Shown in pieces: positions 31,149 through 39,463 of a stretch of DNA of 64,000 nt. The DNA is taken from the NCBI GenBank assembly GCA_008828725.1, contig MEHQ01003627.1, positions 396,514 to 460,513 on the forward strand, written 5' to 3'. This DNA is from Saccharina japonica. Lineage: Eukaryota; Sar; Phaeophyceae; Laminariales; Laminariaceae. The translations under genes were made by a program, and so were the position numbers. How positions within the stretch are numbered: the stretch's first letter is position 1; each line of letters begins with the position of its first letter. The notes under the pieces were generated by a model. That model saw nothing but the letters and a program-made list of their open reading frames with translations, was not told where the DNA came from and did not search any database.

Positions 31149-32072
31149 GGACACCGAATACTGCGAGTACACAAAGTACCCGAAGTACTTTTTTCTCGAA
31201 AATACTCTAATTATACTCCAAGGTAATGGGAGCATCTATCTGTGAATTTTCAAATGCTATAAACGCCAGTCACATGCTCCTAGAACGTAGAACCTGGGAG
31301 GAATGACGGCCGAGTCTTTTAAATGATGCAAAGATGCTCCTAATGTACTTCACACTCCGAGTATACTCCGAGTATCGAGTACATTTCGTACTCCGAGTAC
31401 TTAAGAGTATTAGGGTACTGGCGGCCTGAATACTCGGAGTACTTGGGGGTATGAGCAGTACTGAAGCCCCAAATACTTGGGAGTACAAGAGTACCGGCAG
31501 TATCGGACCCCGAAACACTCCGAGTACAGGCAGTATCGAGCGTGTTCATACCCTAAATACAGCAGGGTATGAGCAGTATCCCGGAGTATGGAACCCCGAA
31601 ATACTCCGAGTGCACGAAGTACCTGAAGTATTTTATCTCCAATACTCCTTACTTTACTCGGAGTATTTCGGGTACGAACACTCTCGATACTGCCTGTTCT
31701 CGGAGTATTTCGGGGTCCGATACTGCCGGTACTCTTGTACTCCAAGTATTTGGGGCTTCAGTACTGCTCATACCCCAAGTACTCCGAGTATTCAGGCCGC
31801 CAGTACCCTAATACTCTTAAGTACTCGGAGTACGAAATGTACTCGATACTCGGAGTATACTCGGAGTGTGAAGTACATTAGGAGCATCTTTGCATCATTT
31901 AAAAGACTCGGCCGTCATTCCTCCCAGGTTCTACGTTCTAGGAGCATGTGACTGGCGTTTATAGCATTTGAAAATTCACAGATAGATGCTCCCATTACCT
32001 CGGAGTATAATTAGAGTATTTTCGAGAAAAAAGTACTTCGGGTACTTTGTGTACTCGCAGTATTCGGTGTCC
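31149..32072. mobile_element. 924-bp palindrome built of TACTCCGAGTA tiles
   Basis: The outer ends GGACACCGAATACTGCGAG (31149) and CTCGCAGTATTCGGTGTCC (ending 32072) are exact complements. Arms of about 410 bp pair from 31149-31560 with 31665-32072. Within them are unique blocks (GAGCATCTATCTGTGAATTT, AATGACGGCCGAGTCTTTTA) and many ACTCGGAGTA or TACTCCGAGTA words. The arms are almost identical, so it is recent or maintained by gene conversion. It interrupts the gag frame. Confidence 0.9.
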
Positions 32073-32475
32073 AATACCACTCTGTCCCGAAATATGAGCA
32101 CCTTTTATACATTAATATTTACAAAAAATGGTGCTTATATTTCGGGACAGAGTGGTACTTTCGATACTCGGAGTACTCCGAGTAATTTAGATGTTTTGAC
32201 TCCAAGTACTGCTTGTACTCGAGTATACGTACTGCTTATACTCCCAGTACTCGGAGTATTTAGGCCTTCAGTACTGCTCATACTCGAAGTACTCCGATAA
32301 TTTAGGCCACCAGTACTCCAATACTCTCAGTACTCGGAGTACGAAAAATACTCGATACTCCGAGTATACTCGGAGTATCGAGTATACTCGGAGCATCTGT
32401 GCAACCTTGTTGTGTATTGTTCAGCTTACTATTTCATACCAGGTACGTTGTTACCAAATACTGTGCAATACGCGG
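32073..32475 (+). repeat. repeat R, copy 1
   Basis: Nearly identical to 37973-38381. It starts AATACCACTCTGTCCCGAAA, contains an 83-bp hairpin (32075-32157), TACTCGGAGTA tiles, TTTCATACCAGGTA and ends CAATACGCGG. Differences between the copies are a few substitutions and an extra CCAGTA in copy 2. Confidence 0.9.
32075..32157. other. 83-bp terminal hairpin in repeat R
   Basis: TACCACTCTGTCCCGAAATA pairs with TATTTCGGGACAGAGTGGTA; the stem is about 28 bp with one mismatch and the loop is AT-rich. The same hairpin is at 37975-38057. Confidence 0.85.
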
Positions 32476-32696
32476 CCCAATACAGCAGCAGTACTATTAC
32501 TATTAATACGTACTGGAGGGGGGTTCGTGGTATATATAGACGTACCCTCGGCCGAGGGTTCGTGGTATTAACGAACCCTCGAGGGTTCGTATATCACCTC
32601 CCCACTTGCTGCTTTGTACTTATTTTAGTGGTGCGCATTGATGTGCATCATTTACAAGGGGCGGAATTCGGGACTTTCGCGCAAACCAGGCGAAGA
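32476..32696. other. no gene; GAGGGTTCGTGGTAT-type short repeats
   Basis: Short repeats of GGGTTCGTGGTATA and CGAACCCTCG form small inverted pairs around 32520-32600. Similar CGAACCCCGCAGGGTTC sequence occurs at about 38540. Confidence 0.45.
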
Positions 32697-33024
32697 TTTT
32701 TTTGTTTTTTTGTTTCTTGTCCCATCCCATTCATTATCTTCGCACTTCCGTTTTCTCCCTCCCTAGTCGTAACTCAGATCCGGGGTCACAAAGTAGGCCC
32801 TCTCCCTCCTCCCCCAACTACGGTTCTTGCTTTGTTTTTATCGCGAGAAGATTTCAGCACTTTCTTCCCTCGTCAACTCTACTCGAATTTTGCTTACCCA
32901 CGCCATAGTATGCGCTCTCGACAGTCGGTGTCATTTGAGAATGAAAACCTCCATGGGGAGAATCGAACCCTCGACATCCGGCCCAACAGGCTTCGTGGCT
33001 ACCAGTTAGACTACCGGGGCGACC
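32697..33024 (-). mobile_element. tRNA-derived SINE, copy 3
   Basis: In reverse complement: GGTCGCCCCGGTAGTCTAAC head, B box GGGTTCGATTCTCC about 55 bp later, then ACTGTCGAGAGCGCATACTA, TTCTCGCGATAAAAAC and GACCCCGGATCTGAGTTACG, ending AATGGGATGGGACAAG plus an A-rich tail. It is the best-preserved tRNA-like head of the family. Confidence 0.85.
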
Positions 33025-33869
33025 GGTTTATAGAGGTAGATACATAGGTAAGCTTAGGGCGAACACAAGCGACTTTGTACTGCCAAGGGGTGCGCAGTAG
33101 TACAGGACACCTACATAGTAATGAGAAACACTCAATCTAACAGAGGCTGGGTTTCTTACTTATTTGAGAGGAAAGGGTGCGTTTTACTCTATAACTTCAA
33201 TACAACGGCTCCCGAATTTCGTATCTCCTTGTAAACGTCACCCTGCAGTACTGTGGTATACTGATACGTACGTGCGTGTATATCAGCAGTAAACAATAAA
33301 AATCCGTACGTGTATCAGCGGTAAGTAGTCCGTAAAACTCCAGCATCGTCAACATAAAGACAGAACTTGGATCTTGCGTGTAGATCCACTAGGGATAACC
33401 CTATGTCTTATAATTGTGGAGCTCAGTCAAATCGTCAGTTCTCCACGCTCGGGCCATTTGCATATCTCAGGAAAACCTGACTTCTCGACGCCCGTGCCTC
33501 GCGGTCCGCATTCTTACCCCCCGCCTAGTTGAGATTTTTTTCCGCCGCCGTGGTGAAATTTTTCAAGTTCTATTGATTTAATGTCGTGGGATGAAACCGT
33601 CTCCGCTCTCGTATCCGGACTCTTACAGTGATGAGATTTTTTTCCCCCCCGCCCTCATGAAATTTCGAAGTTTTTTATCCAAGTTCGATTTATTTTCCCC
33701 CCGTCCGAAATTTTCTACCCAAGTTTTATAAATATGTTCATCCACTTTTATACCAGGTTATTATTATTTGAAGTACCCCTTTACGTATATACGTAGTGAT
33801 ACCAAGTATTATTTTTTCAAGTAAACAGGTATTATTATTTTTAGGTATATTACAGACGTAGACTTTTGC
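33025..33869. other. AT-rich sequence without gene
   Basis: Nothing coding. 33530-33730 has three related CCCCGCC-TGAAATTT segments (TTTTTTTCCGCCGCCGTGGT and variants), a weak repeat. Confidence 0.4.
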
Positions 33870-34660
33870 ACCAGGTATTATATGTATGTATGTTGTCCCA
33901 TTTAATGTGTTGTTTTGTTATTGTTGTTGTTGTTGTTGTTGTTGTTGTTTTGAGCTTTTCAATTTTCGCTTCGGTTTGTAGAGGGGGATGTCATGTTATT
34001 AANTATATTATCACCTGAAGAAGACATAATTAATCGGATCAGCCTTTTCATTCTGAATGAATAATTGCGAATCCATAACGGGACTGCCAAGACTCACGGC
34101 CTGACTGAGTTCAGCCTATATGTTGCTAGATATGTTAGTTGGTACGATTTGTTTACCTCTCACCTTAGTTAATGTATGTTTTTTTTTGTGTCGCTGTGAG
34201 CATTACGCGGCAGTTCGACATACGGAGTGTAAGTGTTTGTGTGTGCTATGATTGGTATTTTTTTTGTGTCGAGCTATAGTCTAAGAATGAAGCCAGGTTA
34301 TTAATTAGTTTGAAAGTACCTTAAATAGCCGGGACCTTTACGCTAATCATAATACGTAGTGATCGACAGTATTGATTTTTTCCGAAGTAGCAGGTGTAGT
34401 CATTAATAAATGTTTGTGAGTAATATTACACACTCACACACCCTTTTATCTGTACCAGGTATTATATGTATGTATGATTGCCTGGTAGGATTGGAGTAGT
34501 ATTAGCTCAGCCAAACTAGCGCTAGGTAATGTGTATATGTGACCCTTGGTGCTTGAAGGCTCGATTTGAGAAATGTGTTGTCTATTGTTGTCATTGTTGT
34601 TGTTGCTGTTGTTGAGCTTTTCAATTTTCGCTTCGGTTTGTAGAGGGATGTCATGNTCCN
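33870..34660 (+). repeat. duplicated block with (GTT)n and TTCGCTTCGGTTTGTAGAGG
   Basis: ACCAGGTATTATATGTATGT begins at 33870 and again at 34454; each is followed by a GTT microsatellite and then GAGCTTTTCAATTTTCGCTT and GATGTCATG. The two parts are about 590 bp apart, with AT-rich filler between. Undetermined bases (N) occur at about 34003, 34655 and 34659. Confidence 0.75.
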
Positions 34661-35960
34661 TTTTCTCCATGGCTTTGGCTTCTTGGGCATAACTCCCGGA
34701 AACACGAGATCGTAAATGGATGTGGCTGTTGTCTGTCGCGTGTCGCACGAGAAACAAACGCGTGTATATTTATTGGATATCCCTGCCGTATTTTAGACAC
34801 ATGAGCGTAGATGGATATGGCAGTTGTACGTCGTGTGTTTAACGGGTAGTAAACGTTTTTTATATTTTGATTGTTGTGTCGATTTTCGTATATGGGTGTG
34901 GCGGTTGTCTGTCGTGTGTCGCACGTGAAAACGGTACCGGTATAGCGGTAGAGTGAAAAAATAATATTCTGTTCGTGGATTTTATTTCATGGCTGCCGGA
35001 CACGAGAGCGTAGATGGATGTGGCGGTTGTCCGTCGTGTGTCGCACGGGAAATAGTTTTCGTTTTATCCCACGGTATTGCGGTAGAGTGGTATATTCTGT
35101 TCGTGGATTATTTTTTTCATGGTGCGGCTTCTTGGGTTAGGACTGCCGTAGACACATGGGCGTAGATGGATGTGGCGGTTGTCTGCCGTATGTCGCACGG
35201 GAAATCGTTTTTGTTTTATCCCACGGTATTGCGGTAGGGTGGTACGTTCTGTTCGTGGCGGTTGTCCGGCGTGTGTCGCACGGGAGAGCGCTTTTTCTAT
35301 TTGATTGTTTCGTCGAATTCTCGAGTTGTCTTCTTGGACATCACTGCCGTAGACACATGAGCGTAGATGGATACGACGGTTGTCTGTCGGGTGTCGCACG
35401 TTTAATAATTTTCGTTTTATCCCACGGTATTGCGGTAGAGCAGGTAGAGTGGAATATTCTGTTCGTGGATTACTTTCTTCATGGGTTTGGTTTCCTGGGC
35501 ACCACTATGTAGACACATGAGCGTAAATGGATGTGGCGGCTGTTTGTCGTGTGTCGCACGGGAATTTGTTTTTGTTTTATCCCACGGTATTGCGGTGGGG
35601 TGGTATATTCTGTTCGTGGCGGTTGTCCGGCGTGTGTTGCACGGGAAAACGCTTTTTATATTTTAATTGTTTTGTCGATTTCTCGATTTGTTAGGCGTTT
35701 GACTGTCGTGTGCAGCACGGGAAATCGTTTTCGTTTTATCCCACGGTAGTAGCGGATGAGTGGAATATTCCATTCGTGGCATTCGTGGATTTTTCGTGGC
35801 TTTGGCTTCTTGGGCACCATTGCCGGACACGAGAGCGTATAGATGGATGGCGTTGGTCTAGCGTGTGTTGCATGGTGTTGCATGGTGTTGCACGGAAAAA
35901 CACCCTATTTTTTTATGTTTTGTGCTTTTTTACATGGATGGGTTGGGCTTCTTTCGCGTC
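34660..35960 (+). repeat. irregular tandem array containing GTGTCGCACGGGAAA
   Basis: Units share GACACATGAGCGTAGATGGA, TGTGGCGGTTGTCTGTCGTG, GTGTCGCACGGGAAA, GTTTTATCCCACGGTATTGC and TATTCTGTTCGTGGATTA. The GTGTCGCAC word recurs near 34737, 34917, 35037, 35190, 35274, 35391, 35554, 35634 and 35865, so complete and partial units alternate. The three plus-strand frames (35156-35970) are made of this repeat. Confidence 0.8.
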
Positions 35961-37565
35961 ACTCCTTTAGTTGTCTGTCGTGCGTTGTGGGATAGTGGCT
36001 TGGGTATACCATATTTTAGAGTCCGTCGATTTTATTCCATGGTTTGGCTTTGCTTGCCTCATTGCGTTGCTTTGTGTGTTTTCTTACTGGAGAGTGTGCC
36101 TTTGATTGGGGCTCATTTATTGCGTCAGGGATCAATAATCGACATTTTAACGGGACTTCTTTCGATGTTATGGGCCTTTTTTGCATCATTCATTACGTCA
36201 GGAATCAACAATACAAACAAACTGGGTCTCTTCAACGGTCCCTTGGCATCGTAAACTGGAGCCTTAGCCTCTCGGCCCCTTGGCATCGTAAACTACCTGA
36301 TGTATTGCGGACCTTATTCCTCCTTCGCTTCGCGGACGGCCTGGGACGGCGGCGAAGCCCCCTTGTAACTACAAATATTTAATGTAATACGAGAGTACGA
36401 GTATACGTATATACAAGGTTCCCCTCCGGGACGTGCCTAGGGGAGTGGCGCAAGGACAAACCGAGAATCTGCTATTAATACAACATGCGATATTGTATCA
36501 TACGCATATCATATTGTATACTGGTATTACATAAATACGACGTTGTGAAATATCTGTGTATTGCTGCTGTACAAATATCATTTTAAAAACGGCACCTGCA
36601 TTTTTGGGGATAAAACATACTCGGAAATATGATGGAACCATTACTACTATTGACTCGATCGTTCTCAGAGATTTTTGTTAATGACCTCGCCAAACATTTT
36701 ATCATATTTGTCAATAGTTTATTGTTGTGACGCTCAAGGTATGGAAGGTCTATGACACAGCATTAATAGATTCGGGAGCGCATATACAGTGCGCTTCAGC
36801 ACGAGAGCATCACGCACACGCACGCACGCGTGACATATGGGACACAGCAGTTCTCGTACAACAGCAGTAGTGGTGGGATAGTATTTGCAGAAGAAGTAGA
36901 AAAGGGTGCACCGAAGAAGGGGCTGAAACTCTCGACCAAACCTGCCTACGTAAAAAAATCCACTTGGTTTTTGTTTGCTGTTTGTCTTATATATGTGGGG
37001 TCTGGGTTATCGTGTGCCCGAACTCCGAAAATAATTAATTAACTCTACTTCTGGTACGAAATAATAAAATTGGAAATGCGATCTACAGTAATTATTTTTT
37101 GTTTTGCCCAGATTGCACCCCCGCACCTGAAAATGAATAATTAAACATCAAAAAATGATTTGCCCAAATACCGGTACAGTATTATTTGTCGCGGCTTGCG
37201 CCAGATGCACGACAGGCCGCACATACACCATGCACGCACAGGCAGGCAGCAGGCAGCAGCGCAGAAGAGAGAGAGAGGTGTGGTGGCGATTGCTGATGAC
37301 GGATGCAAGCCTCCGATGAAGCAACCACTAATAGCCACAGCAGTAAACGGCGGACCCGCCACAGCAGTAATGTCTGCTGCTTGTGCTTCTAGGCGGGGCT
37401 GTGACCTCGTTTGTGTTCGCTGCATATTGTCTGATGTCTTGTAGATTTCTGAAGTGAGCTTCAGGAAAGAAACACAAAAATTATGTACGTATGAACAGTT
37501 GAGGTACGTACTCCTATTTGATCAAAGCGACCATTACATTTCAGGCCAAAGTGAGAGTGGGTCAG
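35961..37565. other. no supported gene
   Basis: Short frames only. 36830-37042 encodes 70 codons with one hydrophobic stretch (WFLFAVCLIYVGSG) but has no homologue I recognise. Between 36100 and 36310 the words GCGTCAGGAATCAACAA and CTTGGCATCGTAAACT each occur twice. Confidence 0.35.
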
Positions 37566-37972
37566 TCACACATANCGCGTCCAGCACTGGTCGATGGTAT
37601 GCCCCTTTTTGCTCAAGCAGGTCGGGTGCGTGCACACCCTGTCCGGCTGGTTGACGGGCGGAGAGCGGTTGCTCGACGACGAGCGACCCTTGGCTCGCTT
37701 GCCTTGCGGCCCGCCGCCACTTCCGCCGCCCCCCTTCCCTCGTGCCCCAGTTGAGCGTTTCTGGGTGGGAGGGAGCCGGAGAAAACCATCAAGCCCACGG
37801 TGAGGCACTTGGTGGTAGAGGGCGCTGACGTGTCCGCCGGCCAGACCGGAGGCTTCGTGCCTGCGAGCTCGGTCGATTGCCTCTTTCAAAGAAGTGGCCG
37901 GTTTGTCCGTCAGCTGCAAGCAACGAACGCTGGGTTTCAATCCTTGTTGCCACAAAGCAACCGTCATCGCAT
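37566..37972 (-). pseudogene. retrotransposon gag, 3' part with zinc knuckle
   Basis: In reverse complement the frame reads YAMTVALWQQGLKPSVR, TSLKEAIDRARRHEA, a Gly/Lys/Arg/Ser-rich basic stretch, and CTHPTCLSKKGHTIDQC. The last is a Cys/His knuckle of the C-x4-C-x5-H-x4-C type common in some LTR-retrotransposon gag proteins. It begins exactly where repeat R copy 2 starts (37973), so its N-terminal half is missing here, and it fits the end of the plus-strand gag part (29910-31148). No protease or reverse transcriptase follows on the minus strand. An undetermined base lies at about 37575. Confidence 0.75.
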
Positions 37973-38381
37973 AATACCACTCTGTCCCGAAATATGAGCA
38001 CCTTTTATACATTAATATTTACAAAAAATGGTGCTTATATTTCGGGACAGAGTGGTACTTTCGATACTCGGAGTACTCCGAGTAATTTAGATGTTTTGAC
38101 TCCAAGTACTGCTTGTACTCGAGTATACGTACTGCTTATACTCCCAGTACTCGGAGTATTTAGGCCTTCAGTACTGCTCATACTGGAAGTCCTCCGATAA
38201 TTTAGGCCACCAGTACTCCAATACTCTCAGTACTCGGAGTACGAAAAATACTCGATACTCCGAGTATACTCGGAGTATCGAGTATACTCGGAGCATCTGT
38301 GCAACCTTGTTGTGTATTGTTTAGCTTACTATTTCATACCAGGTACCAGTACGTTGTTACCAAATACTGTGCAATACGCGG
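37973..38381 (+). repeat. repeat R, copy 2
   Basis: Second copy of the 32073-32475 repeat, including the hairpin at 37975-38057. It borders the 5' end of the gag 3' part. Confidence 0.9.
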
Positions 38382-39000
38382 TCACCCAACCTACCCAACA
38401 GCCGGTGTACTATACCTGATTATACCGTACTGTGAGGGGTGGCGGCCAGGGTTCTACATCCACGTGGGTCCTATATTATTATGGATCGACCTAACCAATG
38501 TAAACCTACCGGCCGCAAGGCGTTCGTTCCGGCGGTATTAAACGAACCCCGCAGGGTTCTGCCTATTATCACTCCTCCCTCACTAAGCTAGTACGATTGT
38601 TTACATGTTGTATCATTTGCGTGCTGCTTCCATGCCTCGTCGTGGTGTTTTAGTGCACCGTGTATGCGGAAAATCTCACCTTCTCATATTGTCGACGAGA
38701 ACGAGAACACGAGTACCGAGTGCATCTGATACTAAGTACGAGTATGTACACATATATATGCCCCTGTTGCTTGAATCTGTGGCTCAGAACCTGTGAACGG
38801 GTTTAACATGATGTCTTGCCCCTGAGAGTACCCGCCTCCCAACATCTATACAACTTCATGTCAGGAGTATCATGTGATGCGACACGGACACACGGATCGT
38901 GGACGAATTCAACTACGTACGGTAGAACAAGAGACCCACATACCATACATTCCCGTGCGTGAGAGTAGACAGCAGTCAGGACTGGGTACGCGTTTCATAG
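38382..39000. other. region upstream of the carotenoid oxygenase exon; promoter or further 5' exon not identified
   Basis: No recognisable coding block. An in-frame stop lies at 38998-39000, directly before the open exon frame, and a possible splice acceptor (TTCCAG) is at 39001-39006. If an upstream coding exon exists, its position could not be found by eye. Confidence 0.35.
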
Positions 39001-39054
39001 TTCCAGGTTTGCTTCTGTTGGATCTACAAGCAGTTAGCAGCTAGGCTGTGTCTC

Positions 39055-39463
39055 GTGTCTCGTGTGCGACACGTGCTACTTGTCCTTCCACGGGGGGTCG
39101 ACGCGCGACCCAAGCTTCGTGCCGCAACACTCCTCCTCCTGCTTCTGTGTGTTCCGAATCACAGCTCGGCGTTTCAGGGTAGCTTCTTCAGCACTAGCGC
39201 ACCAGGCGCTAGAAGGGCTTCTAGAACCCCGCCAGTAGCGATGGATGTAGCACCGCCGATAGCAGGCGGGCAATCTGATGTCTGCCTTGCGGGTTACTGG
39301 GGCATCGGGATGAACAGGCCAGGCGTTCCCAACAAAGTCTTGCAGGCGATTCGCGAGGAGCCATGGCGGGGCCTTTTCGAGCCTTGCTTGGACCACGCCT
39401 TGACGGAGATCGAGGTGGAGGGCACCGTCCCGAAGGCCCTCCAAGGAACGCTATTTCGGAACG
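39055..39463 (+). CDS. carotenoid oxygenase exon 1 (start codon unresolved)
   Basis: Open from a stop at 38998-39000 to the donor ACG|GTGAGT. The first codon of the longest alternative-start frame (39055) is GTG, not a usual nuclear start; the first in-frame ATG is at 39241, after the signal-like and transit-like region. Either an upstream exon supplies the ATG (acceptor candidate at 39006) or translation starts at 39241 and the protein lacks the leader. Ends in phase 1. Confidence 0.75.

Noticed and set aside
36830-37042. Small membrane protein gene
   Set aside because: One hydrophobic stretch in 70 codons with no second copy, no splice context and no recognised family; kept as unassigned sequence.
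39055-39057. GTG as the real start of the carotenoid oxygenase
   Set aside because: Nuclear genes rarely start at GTG; the open frame more likely continues from an upstream exon.
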